From: JBLHGU01 sp047615875
Lineage (GTDB): Bacteria > Pseudomonadota > Gammaproteobacteria > Arenicellales > CAJQKF01
Direction: 5' to 3'
Assembly (NCBI GenBank): GCA_047615875.1
Contig: JBLHGU010000267.1
Span: 1 to 6,825 of the forward strand
Length of the DNA stretch: 6,825 nt
Positions 1-5,407 of the stretch are shown one piece after another; position 1 is the stretch's first letter; every line of letters starts with the position of its first letter. The notes beneath the pieces are model-generated. The model saw only the letters and a list, made by a program, of their open reading frames with translations. It was not told where the DNA came from and made no database searches. The translations under genes and the position numbers were made by a program.

Positions 1-501
1 TTGGCGCGTTATATTCTAATTAACCCTGTGCGAGCAGGCATGGTTCGTGCTGCAAAAGATTGGCCATGGAGTAGCTATCGAGCGACAACGGGGCAGGTTC
101 AAGGATTGGACTGTGTGAATACTGACTGGTTACTGGCCACCTTTGGGAAAAGAAAGTCTACTGCGATAGAGCAATATAAAGTGTTTGTCGCAGAAGGGAA
201 GGGTCAGCCATCACCGTGGGCAAAGCTCAGGAATCAGGTTTACCTGGGGTCACCGCCATTTGTAGAGAAAATGCAGTCTCTCATTGATGGTGATAAAGAA
301 CTGAGTGAAATACCGTCGTCACAAAGACGCCCACTACCGAGAACGCTAGTCGATTATAAGCTATCCAATGCACACCGAAATACTGCAATTTGCCAGGCTT
401 ATCAGAGTGGTGGATATACGTTGGAAGCAATAGGTGAACACTTCGATTTACATTATTCGACAGTGAGTGGTATTCTCAGAGACCATAAGTCAAAGACCTG
501 A
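1..501 (+). CDS. RAYT transposase copy 1, 3' part (5' end outside window)
   Basis: C-terminal 166 residues of a REP-associated tyrosine transposase (Y1/HUH, IS200-like). Such enzymes nick single-stranded DNA at hairpins through a tyrosine. The reading frame is open at base 1; TTG at 1-3 is an internal Leu codon, not the start. Alignment with the second copy (1605-2440) puts the true ATG about 345 bases (115 codons) upstream, giving a protein of about 281 residues. The motif RYILINPVRAG at the left edge is the family's conserved helix and probably contains the nucleophilic Tyr. DWPWSSY follows. The last 40 residues (AICQAY ... YTLEAIGEHFDLHYSTVSGIL) look like a helix-turn-helix DNA-binding tail. 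The stop codon TGA (499-501) lies inside the right terminal inverted repeat. The HUH histidines lie upstream and cannot be checked, so activity is unknown. Confidence 0.88.
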   Translation: MARYILINPVRAGMVRAAKDWPWSSYRATTGQVQGLDCVNTDWLLATFGKRKSTAIEQYKVFVAEGKGQPSPWAKLRNQVYLGSPPFVEKMQSLIDGDKELSEIPSSQRRPLPRTLVDYKLSNAHRNTAICQAYQSGGYTLEAIGEHFDLHYSTVSGILRDHKSKT

Positions 502-505
502 CCCC
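484..505 (+). repeat. Right terminal inverted repeat of RAYT copy 1
   Basis: The segment reading CATAAGTCAAAGACCTGACC (plus two more C) is the inverted counterpart of 1534-1554. The inner 14 bases CAAAGACCTGACCC match exactly, and about 20 of 21 bases match over the whole repeat. It overlaps the 3' end of the transposase gene including its stop codon. It marks the right edge of the element, after which the sequence changes to the leader of the membrane protein gene. Confidence 0.75.
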
Positions 506-508
506 ATC

Positions 509-518
509 GCGTTATATG
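509..518 (+). other. Possible attC right half-site (GCGTTATATG) at the edge of the membrane-protein unit
   Basis: The 10-mer GCGTTATATG is identical to the right end (R' box, GTTATAT) of the attC site at 4776-4785. It lies 5 bases after the transposon repeat and 36 bases before the membrane protein ATG, which is where a cassette would begin. The matching left arm of an attC is not visible because the RAYT element occupies that place. A caution: the right flank of the other RAYT end (4378-4389) is weakly similar, so this could instead be element-associated sequence. Confidence 0.35.
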
Positions 519-553
519 CCCGAGTTACCACAATTCAACCTATAGGTAAAAAA

Positions 554-1513
554 ATGATTGCAGAGTTAAAGAAACAAAAGTATTTGTTGATATTTTTCTT
601 AATATGGTTGGCCGCCGCAGCTATATTCTTTTCTGCCAAGTCAGCTGGGTTTCCAGTTCCGCTCATTGCGGAAGGGGCTTTTTCGAGCCTGTTATTCGCT
701 TACTTCCCAATAGTCCTTATTGCAGTATTTCTTCTTCTGTATCTGACCCGTAAGCGAGAAAACATCGACTGGGTTAATCTTTATGGTGTAAACAAGGAAA
801 CCGCGGCAAATGAAGCATGGGTTGCTGTGATCTATCTCGCGGTCACTCAGCTAATCCTCGGATTCTTCTTGAATACTGGGCTACATTTTCCAGGGCCTGA
901 AGTTTATGAAACAGGCAGTCATGGTCAATATGACGTGTGGTTATGGGCGCTGACTTATTTTGTTGCGTATGTAGTACTGCCGTTAGGGTGGCTTAATAAA
1001 AAAGGCTTTAGCATGAAAAAACTCATTACTTCACTTAATTGGCGACGTGATATTTGGATCTTGGTGGGTTATTGGTGCATGGATTTTTTCGGTCCAATCT
1101 TTTCCGGAGCGGATTTTTTTGGTCTCACTGCCTCACAGTACACGCAGGGAATTCCAGCTGGAGTTTTCGTGAATACCTTAGGCGCGGGTCTACCTGTGGT
1201 GGTTATGATGCATTTAATCTTCATTCCACGTATCGCAGTGTTGATAGATAACAAATTAGCTGTGATTGCACTTGGAGGTCTTTATTATGCCCTCTTTAGC
1301 CTTTTTGATCAGGGAGTCGACTACAGCAGCTTGGATGTGGCTTTGATGAGCACAGTGTATATCATTATGACCCAGATGCTTGTTGGCATGGGTAAGGCGG
1401 CCTTTACGGTGGTTACTGGAAATCCATTTATACACTTTATTACACTCCATGTAATTAGCGCACGAATACCCTTCGACACCAAGATGTATGTCGAAATATT
1501 CCGCTTTAAATAA
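554..1513 (+). CDS. Multi-pass membrane protein of unknown function
   Basis: 319-residue integral membrane protein. The ATG at 554 was chosen over an upstream in-frame start at 467, which lies inside the transposase gene, because AGGT (544-547) gives a ribosome site with a 6-base spacer. Hydrophobic segments are visible at about residues 10-27, 46-65, 88-107, 127-146, 168-187, 204-230, 236-252, 260-280 and 289-303, so roughly 8-9 helices with a short basic N-terminus (KKQK). The last segment, GNPFIHFITLHVISA, has two histidines spaced as in the late motifs of CPBP-type intramembrane proteases, but the EExxxR motif of active members is absent. I infer at most a remote, non-catalytic relative. 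It sits between two RAYT copies and may be an integron cassette gene. No function is assigned. Confidence 0.8.
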   Translation: MIAELKKQKYLLIFFLIWLAAAAIFFSAKSAGFPVPLIAEGAFSSLLFAYFPIVLIAVFLLLYLTRKRENIDWVNLYGVNKETAANEAWVAVIYLAVTQLILGFFLNTGLHFPGPEVYETGSHGQYDVWLWALTYFVAYVVLPLGWLNKKGFSMKKLITSLNWRRDIWILVGYWCMDFFGPIFSGADFFGLTASQYTQGIPAGVFVNTLGAGLPVVVMMHLIFIPRIAVLIDNKLAVIALGGLYYALFSLFDQGVDYSSLDVALMSTVYIIMTQMLVGMGKAAFTVVTGNPFIHFITLHVISARIPFDTKMYVEIFRFK

Positions 1514-1533
1514 TTTGGTTTAGATAAACATCA
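1514..1533 (+). other. Short spacer with possible attC left half-site (ATAAAC)
   Basis: Twenty bases separate the membrane protein stop from the RAYT left repeat. They contain GATAAAC (1523-1529), which ends in AAAC and only partly fits the left attC box RYYYAAC. Four bases later the RAYT repeat begins. This may be the broken 5' end of the membrane cassette's attC. It is weak taken alone. Confidence 0.2.
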
Positions 1534-1554
1534 GGGTCAGGTCTTTGATTTATG
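1534..1554 (+). repeat. Left terminal inverted repeat of RAYT copy 2
   Basis: GGGTCAGGTCTTTGATTTAT (plus G) is the reverse complement of the right end of copy 1 (484-504) with one mismatch. Its inner part TTTGATTTATG also matches exactly, in inverted orientation, the right end of copy 2 just before the intron. It lies 50 bases upstream of the transposase ATG at 1605. Together with the right ends it defines an element of about 0.97 kb. Confidence 0.75.
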
Positions 1555-1604
1555 ATAAATACATTGCTACTCTAGACATCTGATTATTTTGAATTAGGTT
1601 ATCA

Positions 1605-2440
1605 ATGGCACGGCCCATTCGAATCGAGCTTTCTGGAGCGCTTTATCACGTAACGTCACGCGGTAATCGGCAGGAGGATATCTACGAGGACGATACGGAT
1701 AGAAACGTTTTCTTGTCCGTATTAGAAAAGACATGCTCGACTCATAACTGGATATGCCATGCTTAATGAGCAATTACTATCACCTATTGATCGAAACACC
1801 CGACTCTAATTTATCGAAAGGCATGCGCCAGCTTAATGGTGTATATACTCAATCCTATAATCGAATACATAACAGGGTTGGGCATGTATTCCAGGGCCGA
1901 TTTAAGGCGATTCTTTTAGAAAAAGAAACCTATCTACTAGAATTGGCGCGTTATATTCTAATTAACCCTGTGCGAGCAGGCATGGTTCGTGCTGCAAAAG
2001 ATTGGCCATGGAGTAGCTATCGAGCGACAACGGGGCAGGTTCAAGGATTGGACTGTGTGAATACTGACTGGTTACTGGCCACCTTTGGGAAAAGAAAGTC
2101 TACTGCGATAGAGCAATATAAAGTGTTTGTCGCAGAAGGGAAGGGTCAGCCATCACCGTGGGCAAAGCTCAGGAATCAGGTTTACCTGGGGTCACCGCCA
2201 TTTGTAGAGAAAATGCAGTCTCTCATTGATGGTGATAAAGAACTGAGTGAAATACCGTCGTCACAAAGACGCCCACTACCGAGAACGCTAGTCGATTATA
2301 AGCTATCCAATGCAGACCGAAATACTGCAATTTGCCAGGCTTATTAGAATGGTGGATATACGTAGAAAGCAATAGCTGAACACTTCGATTTACATTATTT
2401 GACAGTGAGTGGTATTCTCAGAGACCATAAATCAAATTAG
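1605..2440 (+). pseudogene. RAYT transposase copy 2, inactivated
   Basis: Start at ATG 1605 with AGGT (1596-1599) upstream. The N-terminus MARPIRIELSGALYHVTSRGNRQ is typical of Y1/RAYT transposases. The frame runs 53 codons to TAA (1764-1766). The rest continues in another frame from ATG 1766. Family members read about WICHAYCLMSNHYH here, so about 7 bases appear deleted; restoring 7 gives exactly 115 codons before the point matching base 1 of the window. The HUH motif reads NYYH instead of NHYH, so the first metal-binding His is lost. CAG to TAG (2345-2347) and TTG to TAG (2363-2365) add two stops relative to copy 1. RYILINPVRAG with the probable catalytic Tyr remains. With at least four damaging changes this copy cannot make the full enzyme. 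Confidence 0.88.
1943..2436 (+). repeat. Long direct repeat of 1-494 (RAYT copies)
   Basis: Bases 1943-2314 are identical to 1-372. From 373 on, eight substitutions fall within 117 bases (373, 403, 407, 422, 424, 434, 458, 489 in copy 1 numbering), and the copies then diverge after TCAAA. The offset is a constant 1942 with no gaps. The pair forms direct repeats flanking the membrane protein gene, so homologous recombination could delete it. Confidence 0.95.
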
Positions 2441-2447
2441 AGTAAAA

Positions 2448-2520
2448 GACTATGGCCCTATAAATCGAGCCATAGCCTCTCCTCATCAAACCGGACACGC
2501 GGTTCTCCCGCATACGGCTT
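2448..2520 (-). ncRNA. Group II intron domains V and VI
   Basis: Domain V occupies 2520-2488 (33 bases). AAGCCG pairs with CGGTTT (one G-T), a two-base bulge follows, then GCGG and CCGC close a GAGAA loop. The AGC triad is present near its 5' side. Domain VI is 2477-2448: GGCTATGGC pairs with GCCATAGTC over 9 bp around a 12-base loop. Domain V supplies the catalytic core and domain VI normally the branch-point A. Domain V begins only about 18 bases after the maturase stop codon. Confidence 0.85.
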
Positions 2521-2537
2521 TCCGATGTTCTTCTGCC

Positions 2538-3887
2538 TTAAGCATGCGTACTTTTCCAGGTAGATGATGTGGGTACTTTGTATAACCCCAAATAGTTATG
2601 AAGATAACTATAAGGAAAACGGCTATATGCTGCTCCACGGTTCTTAAGCTTATGACGATACCTCAGATGTAACCGAAGGCTTTCACCCAGGTAATATTTA
2701 ACCTGCTTCATCTTTCGATGACCATGACCATAATAGAAGTAATTGCTCCAACCTCGTACTGATTGGTTGAGCTTATCCACTATCCCATCTATCGGTACCG
2801 GGTTCATATCCCGACGGGTATAGTATTTTATCTTCTGTTTGATGGACTGCATCGCTTTATCTGAAGGCTCTACGCATGGAAAGAGTTTCCCACTTTGTTT
2901 TGCCCGAGACATGTGGACGCTAAATCCCAGAAAATCAAACGACTCCCGTCTAGAGTCCTTAAGCTGCGTTTTCTCTTCATTGAGTTTCAATTCCAGTTTG
3001 TTGAGTATTTTTCGCAGCTTATCATAAGCCATTGTGGTATCTCCTACACACAGTATGACGATGTCATCCGCATAACGGACTAGTCGCGCTTTGTGTGTTT
3101 CTGCCAGCTTACATTTTGCCCAAACCCTATCTAACAGGTTGAGATATAGGTTCGCTAATAATGGCGATATCACACCCCCTTGCGGTGTACCCATTCGAGC
3201 TTTCTTGCCACCCCCTGCCACCGACTGACGTCCTTTATTTACCCTAACGACCTGCACTTTTAACCATTGTTTTAAAAGACTCAACAGCGATCCATCTACA
3301 ATACGTTGGCTCACTGTTTTTAATAGTTTATCGTGTGGGATTGTGTCAAAGTATTTCGACAAGTCAGCATCTATCACATGAACATGACCACCTAAGAGGC
3401 CTTGTTTAACATCATCCATGGCATGATGCGCTGACCGTCTGGGACGAAACCCGTAGGAATGAGGATCGAAGCCTGCTTCAAAGATCGGTTCGATAACAAG
3501 TTTCACTGCCATCTGTACTATTCGGTCTATAATGCACGGAATGCCTAACGGACGAGTTTCCCCGTTCGGTTTGGGTATTTCTACCCGTTTTACCGGCATG
3601 GCTCGATAGCTTCCTGCTTTTAATGTCTGTTCAATCTCCTGTAGGTAAGCCGCTCTCCCAATCCCACTTTCTATGCTTTCAAAAGTTTCCCCATCAAGAC
3701 CGGGGCTACCTTTGTTTTGTTTAACCCGATCGTAAGCGCATTGCAGTACATCGCTCCGATAGACCTTGTCATATAGACTGTAGAACCGAAAGCCTGTTTG
3801 GTACTTGGCTTTAAGGTATAGCTTCCGCTGGAGCGCCCTGACCGTCTCTTTCGAGCTTTCAGATGTGTCTAGCCTGTTGGCAATCAT
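2538..3887 (-). CDS. ltrA: Group II intron reverse transcriptase/maturase
   Basis: 449-residue intron-encoded protein that helps fold and splice its intron RNA and copies it into DNA on insertion. Reverse transcriptase blocks are in order: KPNGETRPLGIP (106-117), a first catalytic Asp in VIDADLSKYFD (D174), GTPQGGVISPLLANLYL (233-249), the active-site YADD (272-275) and FDFLGF (317-322). The maturase (GIIM) region lies around 345-435 with RGWSNYF (378-384), and the C-terminus ends GLYKVPTSSTWKSTHA. There is no HNH endonuclease domain, as in class C and related introns that insert without second-strand cutting. The frame is intact and all catalytic Asp residues are present, so it may be active. 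The start ATG 3887 has TAGGAG and AAGG upstream on the minus strand. I cannot settle the intron class from sequence alone. Confidence 0.95.
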   Translation of the reverse strand: MIANRLDTSESSKETVRALQRKLYLKAKYQTGFRFYSLYDKVYRSDVLQCAYDRVKQNKGSPGLDGETFESIESGIGRAAYLQEIEQTLKAGSYRAMPVKRVEIPKPNGETRPLGIPCIIDRIVQMAVKLVIEPIFEAGFDPHSYGFRPRRSAHHAMDDVKQGLLGGHVHVIDADLSKYFDTIPHDKLLKTVSQRIVDGSLLSLLKQWLKVQVVRVNKGRQSVAGGGKKARMGTPQGGVISPLLANLYLNLLDRVWAKCKLAETHKARLVRYADDIVILCVGDTTMAYDKLRKILNKLELKLNEEKTQLKDSRRESFDFLGFSVHMSRAKQSGKLFPCVEPSDKAMQSIKQKIKYYTRRDMNPVPIDGIVDKLNQSVRGWSNYFYYGHGHRKMKQVKYYLGESLRLHLRYRHKLKNRGAAYSRFPYSYLHNYLGLYKVPTSSTWKSTHA

Positions 3888-4369
3888 CTTGGCCTTTTAC
3901 TCCTAAGAAACATGAACAAAGTAGGGTTCCTTTCCTCGGATGTCGTTATGTTGTCGCTCATCCTCAATCGGTACTATGAACCCCTCAGACTTCCAATACA
4001 GCCGGATTTAACTTCACTCTTCGCTTATATAAATCCGTTGATGCTGCAAACACCACCGCATTGGATCTCCCGTCCTGCACAATCAATCTTCCGCTACATG
4101 CCACTCTTATAACCCCGGAGGACCCATCCGATTTATCTCATTTCTAGTCGGATAGTGCCAGTTTTCCCCTTCAAGTCAGAGGGTCAACATCCTCAATGGT
4201 TAACGAGGCTAATACAGATTCACTTGCGTTGCGGCCTGTAGCTTTGCCTTCGCGGAACTTACAGCATCCAATTACTCAGATACTGCTCCGCAGTACTACC
4301 AGGGTGTATGAGCAATTCCCCGGACGGGACTTTAACCCGCTAGATTGATCGCCGATGACGGCGTGCGAC
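3888..4369 (-). ncRNA. Group II intron 5' RNA region (domains I to IV start)
   Basis: These 480 bases have no convincing protein on either strand; short open frames here lack codon or family signals. Position between the insertion point and the maturase gene, together with several short hairpins (for example 4351-4362), makes this the folded intron RNA containing domain I, where exon-binding sequences lie. I did not fold it fully. Confidence 0.65.
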
Positions 4370-4396
4370 CTGACCCCGTCACGTTTTTTTGACCCC
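4370..4396 (-). repeat. Detached end of RAYT right repeat plus second TGACCCC copy
   Basis: CTGACCCC (4370-4377) matches the outer end of the RAYT repeats. Another TGACCCC stands at 4390-4396, 19 bases on, separated by GTCACGTTTTTT. The second copy directly abuts the broken recombinase gene, so 4396-4401 is the likely outer junction of the insertion block. TGACCCCGTCA (4371-4381) can form a 4-bp hairpin. Confidence 0.55.
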
Positions 4397-4401
4397 CTAC
4401 A

Positions 4402-4605
4402 GGAATGGCTTTTCACCAGTGCGCTAAAATAATCTTTGAGGTGACCTTGCGTCAGCTGATCGGGACATAAATCAAAGAACTCAGTGATCCGTCGAATAGC
4501 TCGGGCATAGGAGTCGATGGTGCGTTCTGCCTTGCCCTGACGGCGTAATGCGTTAACATGTTGTTCATATAGTGAGTCAAATCGTGCTTGTTGTACTTTG
4601 TTCAT
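4402..4605 (-). pseudogene. Tyrosine recombinase/integrase, N-terminal fragment
   Basis: The first 68 residues of a tyrosine recombinase (MNKVQQARFDSLYEQHV ... LKDYFSALVKSHS) are present, starting at ATG 4605 with AGAGGA (4619-4614) as a good ribosome site 8 bases away. The segment RQGKAERTIDSYARAIRRITEFF is the SAM-like core-binding domain that clasps DNA. Family resemblance ends at residue 68; beyond that the frame runs into the RAYT/intron junction and then into intron RNA, so the catalytic domain (R...HxxR...Y) is missing. Similar genes accompany IS91-like transposases in gammaproteobacteria, so this may be a relic of such an element (knowledge and inference). Confidence 0.75.
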
Positions 4606-4625
4606 GGGGTGATTCCTCTAATAGT

Positions 4626-4645
4626 CACACCCCGTCCAGGGTGTG
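4626..4645. other. Hairpin CACACCC/GGGTGTG upstream of the recombinase fragment
   Basis: A perfect 7-bp inverted repeat with a 6-base loop lies 20 bases upstream of the recombinase start codon. It could be an operator or end structure of the lost element. There is no T-run, so it is not an obvious terminator. Confidence 0.4.
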
Positions 4646-4684
4646 TAGCGGAATTATCGCTTATGATTCAAATATTTGACATTT

Positions 4685-4697
4685 GCCGCAGAGCGGC
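4685..4697. other. Short hairpin GCCGC-AGA-GCGGC just before attC
   Basis: A 5-bp GC-rich stem with a 3-base loop ends three bases before the attC left box. It may be a weak terminator of whatever gene originally preceded this attC. The stretch 4606-4700 otherwise shows no gene. Confidence 0.3.
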
Positions 4698-4700
4698 TTC

Positions 4701-4784
4701 GTTCAACAAAGCAATGTTACTGAAAGTCAGCTGCAGGGCCACAATCCGCCCATCAGTCGCCTTCAGCAAATTGCGGCGTTATAT
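4701..4784 (+). other. attC: Integron attC site (about 84 bp)
   Basis: The left box GTTCAAC (4701-4707) fits RYYYAAC exactly, and the right box is GTTATAT (4778-4784). Going inward, AAC pairs with GTT, three bases are unpaired (AAA against GGC), GCAAT pairs with ATTGC, and then one extrahelical base (G4716) follows. The stem continues TT/AA, one A-C mismatch, and CTGAA/TTCAG. This is the known plan of attC: outer boxes, unpaired central spacer, inner boxes with an extra base on one arm. The middle (4725-4761) is a less structured loop. The NUDIX cassette starts after the G at 4778. It may be the attC of the membrane-protein cassette, now displaced by insertions. Confidence 0.78.
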
Positions 4785-4787
4785 GTC

Positions 4788-4793
4788 AGGAAG
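4788..4793 (+). promoter_or_regulatory. Ribosome binding site of the NUDIX gene
   Basis: AGGAAG with a 6-base spacer to ATG 4800. It decides the start: an upstream in-frame ATG at 4683 would place coding sequence through the attC site and has no comparable site. Confidence 0.75.
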
Positions 4794-4799
4794 CATTTT

Positions 4800-5291
4800 A
4801 TGCCAACTTCAATAACAGCACAAAATGGTCGACAATTCTCTTGTTTTCCGGCCGCAATACTTGTCATTGTGGTCAATGACCTAAACGAAGTTTTGTTGTT
4901 TTCGAAGAAGCCTTCGGAGTGGATTGTTGTATCGGGTGCAATTGAAGAAGGTGAAACCATTCTTGAAAGTGCTATTCGTGAACTGAAAGAGGAAGCTGGT
5001 GAGGGGCTTCGTGTGTTACCGGTTGGGGTCGTACATGCTCACACGTTTCAATATGATGAGATTGCTAAAAACATGATCAGCATACACTACGTAGTAAGAT
5101 ATCAAGGTGGCGAGATAAGCCCCGGAGATGATATGGCCGGTGCCATCTACGCATGGTGGTCGTTATTAAAAATCCAAACCTCGATTCACGAAATAGTTAT
5201 TCCGAAAAATCAGTACTGGATCTTTGAAAGGGCAATAAACTTGATTTCAAATTTCGAGGATCAGGAGGCATCACTTGAATATGACATATAA
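4800..5291 (+). CDS. NUDIX hydrolase, cassette-borne
   Basis: 163-residue cytoplasmic NUDIX enzyme, the family that hydrolyses nucleoside diphosphates linked to another moiety. The NUDIX box is perfect: G46, five residues, E52, seven residues, REL (60-62), K, EE (64-65), A, G67. The glutamates of REXXEE bind the catalytic metal. The N-terminal strand FPAAILVIVVNDLNEVLLFSKK and WIVVSGAIEEGE are typical of the fold. The substrate cannot be told from sequence; dinucleoside polyphosphates, sugar nucleotides and oxidised nucleotides are all possible. The gene lies between two attC sites with 15 bases from the left site to ATG, and its stop codon overlaps the next attC by six bases, a usual cassette layout. 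NUDIX genes are recurrent in integron cassettes. No promoter is seen; cassette genes are generally read from upstream. Confidence 0.93.
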   Translation: MPTSITAQNGRQFSCFPAAILVIVVNDLNEVLLFSKKPSEWIVVSGAIEEGETILESAIRELKEEAGEGLRVLPVGVVHAHTFQYDEIAKNMISIHYVVRYQGGEISPGDDMAGAIYAWWSLLKIQTSIHEIVIPKNQYWIFERAINLISNFEDQEASLEYDI

Positions 5292-5351
5292 CCAAGGTTT
5301 CAAAATCACTCGGCGCACAAGTGCGCCTCACATTTTAAACCGGCGTTAGAA
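5286..5351 (+). other. attC: Integron attC site (about 66 bp)
   Basis: The left box region ATATAAC (5286-5292) and right box GTTAGAA (5345-5351) flank a strong hairpin. TAAC pairs with GTTA, CAA faces GGC unpaired, GGTTT (5296-5300) pairs with AAACC (5337-5341), C5301 is extrahelical, AAAAT pairs with ATTTT, and the tip is GGCGCAC/GTGCGCC around AA (5312-5327). The order (AAC, three unpaired, five paired, one extra base on the left arm) is the same as in the attC at 4701-4784, though the bases differ. That agreement is the best evidence that both are attC. It could also act as a transcription terminator-like hairpin. Confidence 0.85.
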
Positions 5352-5407
5352 ATTGAACACATGTCCCAGAGTGCCCATTGCAAAATAGACTTCTGCCACC
5401 TCACACC

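Larger units (their letters stand above)
2442..4369 (-). mobile_element. Complete group II intron, minus strand, about 1.93 kb
   Basis: On the minus strand the order is an RNA leader (about 4369-3888), one maturase gene (3887-2538), domain V (2520-2488) and domain VI (2477-2448). This is the normal order for a mobile group II intron, with a usual length. The 5' end is placed at GTCGCAC (4369), followed by a GCCG/CGGC hairpin (4351-4362). The 3' end is placed at TTTTAC (2442). Exact ends are uncertain by a few bases, and the 5' end does not fit the usual GUGYG. The flanks are the two parts of a RAYT terminal repeat, which supports the boundaries independently. A small TGAC-CCC-GTCA hairpin (4371-4381) lies just upstream of the insertion point, which fits class C introns. 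CTGAC on the minus strand (4179-4175) could be EBS1 pairing with GTCAG at the 5' exon end. That last point is inference. Confidence 0.8.
1534..4377 (+). mobile_element. RAYT element copy 2, split by a group II intron
   Basis: Reading from the left inverted repeat at 1534, the element carries a degenerate transposase gene and reaches its right repeat at about 2424-2436. There the sequence switches to group II intron sequence. The missing end of the repeat (CTGACCCC, 4370-4377) resumes on the far side of the intron. Without the intron the element would be about 0.9 kb. No target-site duplication is seen, as expected for HUH-type movement. Confidence 0.65.

Noticed and set aside
467..553. Longer start for the membrane protein gene at 467
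   Set aside because: It overlaps the transposase 3' end and its terminal repeat, and ATG 554 has a proper ribosome site.
3912..4112. 66-codon plus-strand open frame
   Set aside because: It lies antisense within the intron's 5' RNA region and has no recognisable features.
4276..4401. C-terminal 41 codons of the recombinase open frame
   Set aside because: They are read-through into the RAYT end and intron RNA, not recombinase sequence.
4683..4799. Longer NUDIX start at 4683
   Set aside because: It would translate through the attC site. AGGAAG before ATG 4800 and the family length favour the shorter form.
5312..5327. Rho-independent terminator after the NUDIX gene
   Set aside because: The stem is strong but no T-run follows it; the attC plan explains the whole structure better.
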